From the NCBI RefSeq assembly GCF_900604285.1, contig NZ_UWNY01000001.1, positions 1,059,774-1,123,773 on the forward strand: 64,000 bases of DNA. The letters run 5' to 3'. A model generated the notes under the pieces. That model did not search any database and was not told where the DNA came from. It was given only the letters and a program-made list of their open reading frames with translations. Below are positions 33,862 to 43,074 of this stretch, in pieces (positions within the stretch are counted from its first letter, which is position 1; the number at the start of each line of letters is the position of its first letter). The position numbers were made by a program, and so were the translations under genes. Source of the stretch: Varibaculum vaginae (GTDB taxonomy: Bacteria > Actinomycetota > Actinomycetes > Actinomycetales > Actinomycetaceae).

Positions 33862-34521
33862 TTAGGGGCGTGCCTGTGCGGGAGTAACGCGTCCTCCTAG
33901 CTTGATAGTGGCCGCAATCGCGGGGGCAAGGGCGCGGAAAGCTTTGCCCCGATGTGACAGAGCGTTCTTTTCCTCTGGGCTCAGTTCTGCGTTAGTGCGC
34001 TGTTGCCCTTCAGCAAGGAAAATTGGGTCGTAACCAAAGCCGCTTTCACCTCGCGGAGCTTTAAGTATCATCCCGTTCATCTTCCCGAGGCAGTGCCGCT
34101 CTAAACCTGCTGGCGACACTAGCACCGCCGCACACACAAAGCTGGCTCTCCGGTTCTCTTCGGGAACGTCACGAAGCTGGTTCAGCAATAACTGCAGGTT
34201 TGCGTGATCATTCCCATGGTGTCCGCACCAGCGTGCCGAGAAAATTCCCGGTGCTCCTCCCATAATGTCCACGCATAGTCCCGAGTCATCCGCAACTGTG
34301 GGTATCCCGGTTCTTTGCGCCACTAAACGTGCCTTAATCAGGGCATTTTCAGTAAAACTCACCCCGTCCTCGCATGGTTCTTCGATTCCAAGGCCTTCGG
34401 CTCCCACGATCATTTCCGGATAAAAATCAGGGATTAGAGGGGAGAGAATATCGGATAGTTCACGCACTTTATGGGGATTATGGGTGGCAAGAATCAACCG
34501 GACAGTAGGAGGTATCTTCAT
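33862..34521 (-). CDS. rdgB: Non-canonical purine NTP pyrophosphatase
   Basis: 219 aa. [13 protein letters not shown] at the N-terminus, [21 protein letters not shown] in the middle and [10 protein letters not shown] plus [11 protein letters not shown] near the end are the HAM1/RdgB signature. It hydrolyses dITP and XTP to keep the nucleotide pool clean. It overlaps rph by 4 bases, a common actinobacterial operon. Confidence 0.95.
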   Translation of the reverse strand: MKIPPTVRLILATHNPHKVRELSDILSPLIPDFYPEMIVGAEGLGIEEPCEDGVSFTENALIKARLVAQRTGIPTVADDSGLCVDIMGGAPGIFSARWCGHHGNDHANLQLLLNQLRDVPEENRRASFVCAAVLVSPAGLERHCLGKMNGMILKAPRGESGFGYDPIFLAEGQQRTNAELSPEEKNALSHRGKAFRALAPAIAATIKLGGRVTPAQARP

Positions 34522-35252
34522 GAAAGTGTCTCCGTCTGGAGAGCTGAAATCTCTTTAATTCCTTTGTCTGCTAGTTTCAGTAGCTCATCCAACTGGGAGC
34601 GGTCGAAAGTTTGTCCTTCGGCGGTTCCTTGGATTTCCACAAACTTGCCTGAGCCGGTTGCTACGATGTTCATATCTACATCGGCACGTGAATCCTCTTC
34701 GTAAGGTAAATCTAACAGCGCGTTTCCCTCGATAAAACCTACCGAAACCGCGCACAGGGAATCAGCAAGCACCTTACCGGGGCTTATCCATCCCTTTTCT
34801 TGTCCCACTTTAATCGCATCTACCAGGGCAACATATGCACCGGTAATCGAGGTAGTGCGGGTACCGCCGTCAGCACTGAGCACATCACAGTCCAGCACGA
34901 TGGTGTTTTCTCCCAAGGCGCTCATATCTACAATCGAGCGCAGCGAGCGGCCGATTAACCGGGAGATTTCGTGCGTTCGGCCTCCGATTTTTCCGCGTAC
35001 AGATTCGCGTCCTGAACGGGTTGCGGTGGCACGCGGGAGCATCGCATACTCGGCAGTCACCCATCCTAGACCGGAATCTTGCCGCCAACGGGGCACTCCC
35101 TGAGTTAGGGAAGCATTGCAGAGTACACGGGTATTTCCGCAGTCAATCAACACAGAGCCTTCGGCCTGCTGTGCCCAGTTACGGGTGATTTTTAACGGGC
35201 GCATCTGGTCAAAAGCGCGTCCATCGGCGCGCACAAATTTTTCACTACTCAC
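34518..35252 (-). CDS. rph: Ribonuclease PH
   Basis: 244 aa. [29 protein letters not shown] begins the family and [28 protein letters not shown] binds RNA. TVVLDCDV-like and [17 protein letters not shown] contain the phosphate- and metal-binding residues. It trims tRNA 3' ends by phosphorolysis. First gene of the rph-rdgB pair. Confidence 0.95.
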   Translation of the reverse strand: MSSEKFVRADGRAFDQMRPLKITRNWAQQAEGSVLIDCGNTRVLCNASLTQGVPRWRQDSGLGWVTAEYAMLPRATATRSGRESVRGKIGGRTHEISRLIGRSLRSIVDMSALGENTIVLDCDVLSADGGTRTTSITGAYVALVDAIKVGQEKGWISPGKVLADSLCAVSVGFIEGNALLDLPYEEDSRADVDMNIVATGSGKFVEIQGTAEGQTFDRSQLDELLKLADKGIKEISALQTETLS

Positions 35253-35452
35253 GATGCCGATTATATGATGAGGCTCAACTTAGGCGACATTTAAGCACGT
35301 AAATCAACCTTCGCCGCAAATTTTGCCGCCTCCTTTTATTAATTTGTTTATACGCTAAGTTAAAGGGGTTTATCAGGGAAAATAACATTTGGATGGTTAG
35401 GTAAAAATGAATATGGATGCTACCGAGGCCTAAAGCCGATAGGTTAGAGGAC

Positions 35453-36472
35453 ATGGATACTCCTGCGCTTTCCCGTTTTCGCCTCGATCTGGATACTGGG
35501 TGTCGCCAGTTTGTAAACGTCCCCAGTCTCTTACGCGAGGGCGCCACGGAAGTAGTTGCGGTCGCTGATCGTCGCCGGGTGTTGCTGCCGCTTACGAAGG
35601 GAGTTAGTGCGGGGCCCGAAATGGCTGCTTCGCGTTCTCATGTAGATGCCCCCGCAGGTAGCGGACGTCTTTATCGCCTGGGCAGCGCGGAACGACAAAT
35701 GTTAGGACAAATTGAGTCCTGGGACGAGCGCTATCAAGCAGGTAAAGCCTGGTATCTGGGCAGAGATGGCGCTACTAGCCGGGTTGCCCTATTTGTTAGT
35801 GACCATGAACTGGCGGGAATCGCCGAACATACCACCACCTCTCTGGGTTTAATCCCGCTGCGTCAAGTAGGGGCATTTCTAGGGGGAGAGGATGCAGCTA
35901 TCGCCACCCATGCGGTTTGCCTCGCGGTCTGGCATGGTGATACCAGCTATTGTTCCCGTTGTGCCACCCCACTCAGTGTCGCTGCCAGCGGTTGGGAGCT
36001 GCATTGCCCAGAATGCTCGAATATCTTCTACCCGCGTCAAGACCCCTCGGTTATCGTGGCTATCAGGGATGACTCTGATCGTTTGTTATTGGCGCACAAC
36101 ACTGCTTGGGAGAGTAATTTTTACTCCTTGATTGCCGGATATCTGGAAGTCGGGGAGTCTTTAGAGGCAGCTGTACAGCGCGAAATTGCGGAAGAAGTCG
36201 GACTGGAAGTCGAGGAAGTGCGTTACCTGACCTCCCAGCCATGGCCGTATCCTCGTTCGTTAATGCTGGGTTTTTTTGCTCGTTCTCACAGCCCTTATTT
36301 TATATTGGATGAAACCGAGATTGACCGTGCTATGTGGGTAACGAGAACCGAGTTTATGCAGCTAGTGGTGGGAAAAGAAATTAGTCCTCCCGGGCCGGCC
36401 ACTATTGCCGCCAATCTGATCGAAAGGTGGCTGGGACAGCCAATCGTTCGTCCCGAAGACCGTAACCTTTAA
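35453..36472 (+). CDS. nudC: NAD(H) pyrophosphatase / NAD-cap hydrolase
   Basis: 339 aa from the ATG at 35453 with GAGG just upstream; an earlier start (35417) is possible. A zinc ribbon (CSRC ... CPEC) precedes the Nudix box GYLEVGESLEAAVQREIAEE, and the SQPWPYPRSLML motif that defines NudC follows. It splits NADH and can remove NAD caps from RNA. It abuts uvrD2 by 11 bases. Confidence 0.93.
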   Translation: MDTPALSRFRLDLDTGCRQFVNVPSLLREGATEVVAVADRRRVLLPLTKGVSAGPEMAASRSHVDAPAGSGRLYRLGSAERQMLGQIESWDERYQAGKAWYLGRDGATSRVALFVSDHELAGIAEHTTTSLGLIPLRQVGAFLGGEDAAIATHAVCLAVWHGDTSYCSRCATPLSVAASGWELHCPECSNIFYPRQDPSVIVAIRDDSDRLLLAHNTAWESNFYSLIAGYLEVGESLEAAVQREIAEEVGLEVEEVRYLTSQPWPYPRSLMLGFFARSHSPYFILDETEIDRAMWVTRTEFMQLVVGKEISPPGPATIAANLIERWLGQPIVRPEDRNL

Positions 36473-36482
36473 GGTAAGTAAT

Positions 36483-38528
36483 GTGGAGCAGGCAGAAGAA
36501 TTACTGAAATATTTAGATCCTGATCAGGCCAGTGCTGCGCAGGCTTTGCGTGGACCGGTATGTATCAGAGCGGGGGCAGGTACTGGCAAAACCCGGGCAA
36601 TTACCTATCGCATTGCCTATGGGGTGCGCAGTGGTATCTATATACCTACTTCGGTATTGGCAGTTACTTTCACTGTCAGGGCGGCCTCGGAAATGGCGGC
36701 AAGGCTACGCATCCTGGGAGTCGAAGGAGTGCAGGCACGCACCTTCCACTCGGCAGCTTTACGTCAACTGAGATATTTTTGGCCCACTGCCATCGGGGGC
36801 GAGTTACCAAAAATCATGAAAACAAAATCTTCCCTGATAGCGGCGGTAGCTTCGCGTCTGGGATTGCCTCATGATCGAGCCGCTTTACGCGACTATGCGG
36901 CAGCTATCGAAATGGCCGCGGTGAGCATGGTTGAACCCGACAACTATGGTAAGTGGGCAAAAGGAGGCGGTCAGCAACCTCCAGCGGGAATATCAACTTA
37001 TGATATGGCAGATATTATGCGCGGATACGCCGAGGCTAAACGGGAACGTTCTGTTATAGATTTTGAGGATGTGCTCGCTTTGACCTGCGGGATGATTGAG
37101 GAACGTCCGGATATAGCCGGACAGATTCGCTCTCAATATCGTTTCTTTGTAGTTGATGAGTATCAAGATATTTCTCCCCTGCAAAAGCATCTGCTAGACC
37201 TGTGGCTGGGGCCGGGGAATCGGGATCTTTGCGTAGTCGGGGACGCGGCACAAACCATTTATTCTTTTGCGGGAGCGAGCCCTCAGTATTTAAGCAACTT
37301 TGCCCAGGAGTATCCCGGGGCGCAGGTGGTGACCCTTTCTCGGGATTATCGTTCTACTCCACAGATAGTGTCTTTAGCTAATGGCATCGTTACCCGCGAT
37401 AAAGAAACCAAGAAGCAGTCAGTACGACTCACTTCCATGCGTGAATCCGGGAAAGCGGTGCATTTTGCTCGCTACCCAGATGATGAGGCCGAAGCATGTG
37501 CGATTGCAAAAATGATTAAAGAACGAATTGCGGCTGGTACCCGCCCTAGCGAAATCGCGGTACTGTTTCGCACTAATGCGCAATCTAGCCAATTCGAGGC
37601 AGCGTTGGCGCATCTGGAAGTGAAATATTGCGTGCGCGGAGCAGAAGGGTTCTTTAAACTTCCTGAAGTTTCTGCCCTGGTAAAACAGGCAAACGCGCTG
37701 GCTCAGCGGGGAGCCAAAGGAGATATTGGAGAAATCGTTAGTGAACTAGCCCGTCCTCTGGGGTGGTCAGTACAGCCTCCAGCTACTCAGGGGGCGATCC
37801 TAGAACGTTGGGAGTCTCTTAATACCCTGGTAGAACAGGCACAATTGAAACAGGCTGCGGGATTATCCTTAATCTCTTTAGTGCGCGAGTGGCAAGAGTT
37901 GGCCGAGGCGCAACTAGACCCTTCGGGTGGGGGAGTTACCTTGGCTTCTATTCATTCGGCAAAAGGCTTGGAATGGAAAACTGTTTTTTTGGCGGGGGTT
38001 AGTGAGGGGTTGCTGCCAATTGCCCAAGCTAAATCTCCTAAGGACTTGGCAGAAGAACGCCGTCTTGCCTATGTGGCAATTACCCGAGCTCGTGATGAAC
38101 TCTTGGTTAGTTATGGGGAGAAACGATCCCTAGATCGTAAAGCTACCCGTACTTGTTCACGGTTCTTCTCTCCATTTTGGCCCCGAAAGTCTGAGGCCGC
38201 GAAAACTGCGCGCACCCCCAGCGTGCGCGGGGAAACTAAGCGTTTCTTACTGGAGGCCAGCCGGGAAGAACAAGAACTTTTTGAGTATTTGCGGCACTGG
38301 CGACTAGAAGTTGCTAACGGGCTGGATAAACCGGCCTATACGGTGTTTTCGGATACTACTTTGCGCGATATTGCCACCGTAGCTCCCAAAAATCTCAAGC
38401 AGCTTTCATTACTGAGAGGGATAGGGCCGGTAAAGCTAGAAAAGTTTGGAGCCGCAATTTTGAGAATCATCGACGGGGCGGATCCGGTACAGGTAGCTGC
38501 GGATAACTTGCAGATTTTAGAAAATTAG
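36483..38528 (+). CDS. uvrD2: ATP-dependent DNA helicase UvrD2
   Basis: 681 aa superfamily 1 helicase. Walker A AGAGTGKTRAIT, motif II VDEYQDIS, motif III GDAAQTIYSFAGA, motif IV LSRDYRSTPQIV, motif V ASIHSAKGLEWKTVF and motif VI YVAITRARDEL are all present. A C-terminal HRDC domain (about 590-670) identifies UvrD2. The four-cysteine linker known in mycobacterial UvrD2 is not seen; only one Cys lies between helicase and HRDC. GTG start. The gene ends overlapping the convergent ThiF-like gene by 4 bases. Confidence 0.92.
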   Translation: MEQAEELLKYLDPDQASAAQALRGPVCIRAGAGTGKTRAITYRIAYGVRSGIYIPTSVLAVTFTVRAASEMAARLRILGVEGVQARTFHSAALRQLRYFWPTAIGGELPKIMKTKSSLIAAVASRLGLPHDRAALRDYAAAIEMAAVSMVEPDNYGKWAKGGGQQPPAGISTYDMADIMRGYAEAKRERSVIDFEDVLALTCGMIEERPDIAGQIRSQYRFFVVDEYQDISPLQKHLLDLWLGPGNRDLCVVGDAAQTIYSFAGASPQYLSNFAQEYPGAQVVTLSRDYRSTPQIVSLANGIVTRDKETKKQSVRLTSMRESGKAVHFARYPDDEAEACAIAKMIKERIAAGTRPSEIAVLFRTNAQSSQFEAALAHLEVKYCVRGAEGFFKLPEVSALVKQANALAQRGAKGDIGEIVSELARPLGWSVQPPATQGAILERWESLNTLVEQAQLKQAAGLSLISLVREWQELAEAQLDPSGGGVTLASIHSAKGLEWKTVFLAGVSEGLLPIAQAKSPKDLAEERRLAYVAITRARDELLVSYGEKRSLDRKATRTCSRFFSPFWPRKSEAAKTARTPSVRGETKRFLLEASREEQELFEYLRHWRLEVANGLDKPAYTVFSDTTLRDIATVAPKNLKQLSLLRGIGPVKLEKFGAAILRIIDGADPVQVAADNLQILEN

Positions 38529-39478
38529 AGGCTTACGCAACCACATTGGGGATGGGGCTGCCATTGACGCACCTGGGGTAAGGGGTCGGCAGGATTGAAA
38601 ACCCAAGAGGCTCCCACCAAGGAGACTGGCAGACCAGCTAGGTAGCTTAATATCTCTCGAACTGCAAAAGCAGTGGCGTATTCAGATAAAGAAGTATCTG
38701 CCATTACCGGATCGGTGCAGGCCAGTTGGGCAGCAATCTGCGGCCATTCCGGATCGGCATCGCGTTTTGCTAAATGTTGACAGTGTAGGCAGCAGGTGCG
38801 TCCCGGAATGAACAGGGGGCCTACCTCGATTTCAGTTTCCCGTTTGATAATTGGAAGGTGGGGAAGTCCCTGCTTGATACAGGCTTTTGTCCAGGTTGGG
38901 TTCGTAAGGTAGGAACAGATGGCGATTTCCAAGGTGACCGGCCGGTTAAGTAGCTGCCTATTCACTCCTAGCACCAAGGGGGCAACATCCTGGCGAACTG
39001 CTCCTAACTGCTCATCGCTATAGACGCAAAGGTCACGGGTTTTTACTTGCTCCCGATCTCGCAGAATCAAAGATTTTATACCGCAGGCTACTAGTTTACG
39101 GGATAAGGTGATTCCTAAAGGACCCAATCCGTTGACTCCGATGAGGGCTTCTTTACGGGCTTTGATCGGCGCATCCGATCCGTATAGGTGGAAGGCACAA
39201 GCGCAGTCCCCATCCATTATCTGATGCTTCGCGGTTAAACCCCCATCAGAGAGCATTTTTAGGATATCGTTGATCTCTTTTTTATTGCCGGGGAAACGAC
39301 GCTCTAGGTGGGAGTTGTACCAACTTTGTTTCTCAAATAACCATTTCAGGATAGCGATATGGGCTGGGCTTAATCCTTTTACGAGGAATCCGTTACGTTC
39401 GCCGGTACCAAACTGGGCTTTTCCTCCAGAGCGCAGCAACATTACTGAACCGTTTATTAGTCGCATAAAAATAAGCAT
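38525..39478 (-). CDS. ThiF/E1-like protein, function uncertain
   Basis: 317 aa. A nucleotide-binding Rossmann core (GVNGLGPLGITLSRKLVACGIKSLILRDREQV) with CCLHC and CGC near the C-terminus, as in E1-like ThiF/MoeB/TOMM cyclodehydratase proteins. The N-terminal 110 residues form a separate domain. The catalytic adenylation residues are not all clear, so this may be a degenerate E1-like protein. It is convergent with uvrD2, an arrangement shared by other actinobacteria. Confidence 0.7.
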   Translation of the reverse strand: MLIFMRLINGSVMLLRSGGKAQFGTGERNGFLVKGLSPAHIAILKWLFEKQSWYNSHLERRFPGNKKEINDILKMLSDGGLTAKHQIMDGDCACAFHLYGSDAPIKARKEALIGVNGLGPLGITLSRKLVACGIKSLILRDREQVKTRDLCVYSDEQLGAVRQDVAPLVLGVNRQLLNRPVTLEIAICSYLTNPTWTKACIKQGLPHLPIIKRETEIEVGPLFIPGRTCCLHCQHLAKRDADPEWPQIAAQLACTDPVMADTSLSEYATAFAVREILSYLAGLPVSLVGASWVFNPADPLPQVRQWQPHPQCGCVSL

Positions 39479-39576
39479 CCCAGGGTGTCTCTGGTATCAC
39501 TAGAGCGATTTTAGATCTGTGGATAACCTATTATAAAAACTTGTTTACCTGCCGCTTTGTTGGGTAATCGTTTCCA

Positions 39577-41169
39577 TTATGGTTCATCTGAGGTAGATGA
39601 ATCTGGGTTGAAGTCCTCGGGGGGAAATTTCTTTTCTTCACCGTGGTCTTGATTGCCCATCAGTTGATCTCCTTGAGAATCAACTTCTGGCGTTAATCCT
39701 TTTGCCCAACCTAAAGTGCCGGAAAGTAAAGAATCTAAATCCTGATCTACCTGGTCTTTTACTGGTTCTTCTCCGCTTTGGGTCGCAAAGTTTTCCGGGT
39801 TAGCTAAATCTTGCAAGGTAGGAATCATATCTGGATGTGACCAGAGCAGGTCTCGTTTTCCCATTCCTTGCTGGCTAAGCATTGCTGACCATAGATTTGC
39901 AGCCTGCCGAGAATACTTGGGGCTAAGCTCCATTCCAATCAGCGGTTTTAAAACTTTTTCAATTGGGGAAGTAGTTGCGCGCCGCCTGCGCATCAACTCG
40001 CGCAACTGTATAACGTGCGCCAGATTGGGCATGCATGCCCTGGTGGAAACTTCATCTACCCAACCTTCAATAAGTGCCAACACGGTTTGTAAATCTTCCA
40101 TTGCTTGACGCTGGGTAGTAGTTTCGTCAGCGGCAAAAATATTGGCAGATATTCCGATTCCCAGGTTCGAGGGGTCGAAGTTACCGAGCGGGAAACCAAT
40201 CGCACCTTCTCCCTCTCCAAATTGTTCTTGGAGTCGATCTTGTAGATTTCTTACCGAACGATCAATAGCCTCCCCATCGACACGAATCTCTTGTGCATAG
40301 CGACCAATAAGCTGCGACAACTTGTGGCGTAGCCAAGGTACAGAGTGGAATAAGCGCGCATGAGCCGCCTCCCGCACCGCAAGATATTGACTGACCTCGG
40401 ATGCAGAAATATCTAAATCCTTAGCAAAGGCTGTGATATTTACCGGCACTAACCCCATGATTTTTTCTTTCGCCAGGGGAATCCCAATATCGGTTGAGCC
40501 AAAAGCCGCTTGTGCTATTTGTCCCATGGCCTGTCCGATCTGTACCGCGAATAGTCCAGCTGCCAAATTTTTTAATAAAGAATCGGGATCCATGGGGCCG
40601 ATAATCTGCCCGATGCCCGGGATGGCGGCAGAAGCCTTCATCTCTTCACGATCAATGCCCTGGCGTTCGAGCTGTTCCCCAAGAGCCTCGGTAAATGCGC
40701 GCACTACGTTAGTAATCACCGGCTCGGTAAGGCGTTGCCATGCTGGTAACGTTGCCTGAATCCATTCTTTAGGGGTCCAGGCAACTCGAGTGGTGGCAGT
40801 CGGGCTCAAAGTTGTAACCGTGTCAAGCCATAAATCTGCCACTGAAAGTTGTTCGCGAATCCTTTGGGCTTGGGCGGCGCTGGTGGGGATACTACTGGGG
40901 AGACGAGAATAAGCCACTTCCATAGCTGCCTGCCAGTTTACGGCACCTTCCCGAGGGGAAAAGAAATGCTTTAGCTGGTTGACAGGATTGGAGGTACCAG
41001 TGAAGAAGGGAAATGGAATAGTACCTCCCGCAAGTTTTTCGGGGTCGATGCCCTGATTTTGTAGTTGGCGATAGGCGTCCTCTGCAGCCTCTTCTCCCAG
41101 CATCTGCTTAAGCAGCTGGAACCATTCCGGTCGCTGCTCGTCACCGCGGTGTTCCTCCAAGTGCTGCAC
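39577..41169 (-). CDS. DUF2342 family zinc-metalloprotease-like protein
   Basis: 530 aa. It matches the actinobacterial DUF2342 family: LSVADLWLDTVTTLSP, TPKEWIQATLPAWQRLTEPV, VREAAHARLFHSVPWLRHKL and RRRRATTSPIEKVLKPLIGMEL. The family is annotated as zinc-dependent metalloprotease or F420-associated hydrolase; the active site is not established. Here VEGWVDEV replaces the His-containing motif I expected, so activity is uncertain. Acidic Gln/Asp-rich C-terminal tail. GTG start. Divergent from the PDZ protease gene. Confidence 0.8.
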   Translation of the reverse strand: MQHLEEHRGDEQRPEWFQLLKQMLGEEAAEDAYRQLQNQGIDPEKLAGGTIPFPFFTGTSNPVNQLKHFFSPREGAVNWQAAMEVAYSRLPSSIPTSAAQAQRIREQLSVADLWLDTVTTLSPTATTRVAWTPKEWIQATLPAWQRLTEPVITNVVRAFTEALGEQLERQGIDREEMKASAAIPGIGQIIGPMDPDSLLKNLAAGLFAVQIGQAMGQIAQAAFGSTDIGIPLAKEKIMGLVPVNITAFAKDLDISASEVSQYLAVREAAHARLFHSVPWLRHKLSQLIGRYAQEIRVDGEAIDRSVRNLQDRLQEQFGEGEGAIGFPLGNFDPSNLGIGISANIFAADETTTQRQAMEDLQTVLALIEGWVDEVSTRACMPNLAHVIQLRELMRRRRATTSPIEKVLKPLIGMELSPKYSRQAANLWSAMLSQQGMGKRDLLWSHPDMIPTLQDLANPENFATQSGEEPVKDQVDQDLDSLLSGTLGWAKGLTPEVDSQGDQLMGNQDHGEEKKFPPEDFNPDSSTSDEP

Positions 41170-41286
41170 ACCCCCTGAAAATTGACTACTGTCTTTAAGG
41201 GTATCGGTATTGCTGGCTGAGGACTAGGTGGCAGTGCGAGTTTCGCCTTGGGCGGAGCATAATTGAGACCTAAAGAAGGAGAATTT

Positions 41287-42378
41287 GTGGCCAGGAAGCA
41301 GTCAAAAAAATCTCGCCTACAGGGAAAAATCGGAACAGCCCTGATGGCTTTATCTTTGCTTGGTTTCCTGATTCTTGGTTTCGCTATTCGTGCCCCCTTC
41401 ATAATCGAATCCCCTGGCCCAACCTTTGATGTTCTCGGTTCCCAGTCGGGGCAAGGGCAGATTATCAAAGTCGAGGGGGCGAAAACCTATCCCACCAAAG
41501 GTCAACTGCGGATGGTGACGGTTTCGATGCGGGGAGGCCCGGGAACCCATGTGAGCTACGTGGAAGTGTTGCTGGCAAAAATGCGTTCTTTTACCGAGGT
41601 TTTACCAGAATCTGCGGTTTATCCGAAAGGGGCGACTGAGAAACAGGTAGAACAGGTTTCTCAAGCGCAGATGGAGGACTCACAGCTTAGTGCGAAAGTG
41701 GCGGCACTTAGCGAACTGGGGTACAAGGTTCCGGCAAGATTCAAAGTAACCGGGATAGCTGAGGACTCCGATTTCTCGGGCAAATTGAAAGAAAATGACG
41801 TGTTACAGACGGTCACTTACCGAGGGAAAACTCGGCAACTAAACCTGGCTAACTCACTTTTTGATGTTTTAGAACAGGCTCCGCCGGGAAGCTCGCTGAC
41901 CTTCAGCGTTCGCCGGGCAGGCCAAAATCTCTCTATCAGTGGGAAAACCCGCAAACCTAATGATGGCCGTCAGGGATCCCAATTGGGAATTTTCTTGAAC
42001 CCCCAGGCGAAACTGCCGGTAGATATCAAAATCGCGTTGCAGGAAGTGGGAGGGCCGTCGGCGGGAACTATGTTTGCCCTGGGAATTATTGACCGCATGA
42101 GCGAGTCCTCTTTGACTGGCGGGAAAGAGATAGCGGGAACTGGAGCTATTTCCTACGGGGGACAGGTGCTGGAGATTTCCGGAATTCCCCAAAAAATGGC
42201 GGGTGCCAAGAAGGATGGCGCACACTGGTTTTTATTGCCTAAAGCGAATTGTTATGAGGTGCAACCCATGTCGGGAATCCGAGCGGTTCCGGTGGAAAAT
42301 CTGCATCAGGCGCGCCAGGTAAGTGCGCAAATCGCCGCTAATCAGCTGGAGAAGCTTCCGTGTTGTCCGGCTCGCTAG
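41287..42378 (+). CDS. PDZ domain Lon-like (S16) membrane protease
   Basis: 363 aa from the GTG at 41287, with AGAAGGAG upstream; a longer TTG start is less likely. One N-terminal membrane helix (about 20-40), a PDZ domain (about 130-225) and a C-terminal Lon-type domain. The catalytic Ser lies in GGPSAGTMFALGI and the Lys in GIPQKMAGAKKDGA. It resembles YlbL/PDZ-S16 proteins facing the outside. The gene ends inside the PPA1309 gene, overlapping tail to tail by 41 bases. Confidence 0.9.
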   Translation: MARKQSKKSRLQGKIGTALMALSLLGFLILGFAIRAPFIIESPGPTFDVLGSQSGQGQIIKVEGAKTYPTKGQLRMVTVSMRGGPGTHVSYVEVLLAKMRSFTEVLPESAVYPKGATEKQVEQVSQAQMEDSQLSAKVAALSELGYKVPARFKVTGIAEDSDFSGKLKENDVLQTVTYRGKTRQLNLANSLFDVLEQAPPGSSLTFSVRRAGQNLSISGKTRKPNDGRQGSQLGIFLNPQAKLPVDIKIALQEVGGPSAGTMFALGIIDRMSESSLTGGKEIAGTGAISYGGQVLEISGIPQKMAGAKKDGAHWFLLPKANCYEVQPMSGIRAVPVENLHQARQVSAQIAANQLEKLPCCPAR

Positions 42379-42955
42379 CCAGTTCCGCTAATTCCGCGTC
42401 ACTGACCAGCATGGCTTTTAGTACCTCTAAAAGCTCGGGGACAATCTTTTCCCCTTGCGCCACCATCTCATCGCTATCTTCGGCACGGGCACGGCTCGCG
42501 CACCAGGTGTTGCCATCGCGGGTAGCCCCGGCCACGATTCGTACATCCTGGCGGGAGGGATGAGAAAGCAAAAACTTTTCACGCTCGCTGGGGTCTGTAG
42601 GGGCTTCAGAGTCAGCTTGTGGAGAAACCAGGAAACGTTCCATAGAGACCGCGACTCCCGCCACATCCTCGCCAAAAACTAAATGTCCTAAAGTGTCCAT
42701 TAAATCGCTTGGGGGCAGGTGATCTTGGAGGACTGCAGTGAGGTGGAGTGGGTTTTCGGATAATGCTGCCTGCAGTTGCTTAGCTTGGGTCGGTTCCATT
42801 TCCGCTTCTAGCTGCGGGAAAATCGACTGGGTGTAAACCAAGGCGAAAAGGCTAGGGGTCTTATCCCATCCCAGTTGAGCTACGTCTTTTTCTAAAGAGG
42901 AAACCGCTAGTCGCAGCGATAGCTGTGCGGCAGATAAATCCGGTGAAGTACTCAT
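42338..42955 (-). CDS. PPA1309 family protein
   Basis: 205 aa. It belongs to the PPA1309 family of actinobacteria: an acidic, soluble protein with VAQLGWDKTPSLFALVYTQSI, FGEDVAGVAVSMERFLV and DVRIVAGATRDGNTWCASR. Function unknown. It is always found beside the UPF0182 gene, as here (divergent, ~120 bases apart). Tail overlaps the PDZ protease gene. Confidence 0.85.
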   Translation of the reverse strand: MSTSPDLSAAQLSLRLAVSSLEKDVAQLGWDKTPSLFALVYTQSIFPQLEAEMEPTQAKQLQAALSENPLHLTAVLQDHLPPSDLMDTLGHLVFGEDVAGVAVSMERFLVSPQADSEAPTDPSEREKFLLSHPSRQDVRIVAGATRDGNTWCASRARAEDSDEMVAQGEKIVPELLEVLKAMLVSDAELAELASEPDNTEASPAD

Positions 42956-43074
42956 GGTGTTATGTTGCCATCTTCTGCAGAGTAGCGGCTAGTTTAACTC
43001 TTTGGGGGTGAGTAAAAACCCTAAACGTGAAAGAATGCCTAGAGGCAGATATAGAGAAAAACCCGGAGGGGCTC

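Noticed and set aside
43027-43074. 16-codon N-terminal extension of UPF0182
   Set aside because: The GTG at 43075 has a well-placed GGAGG, and the extension has no support.
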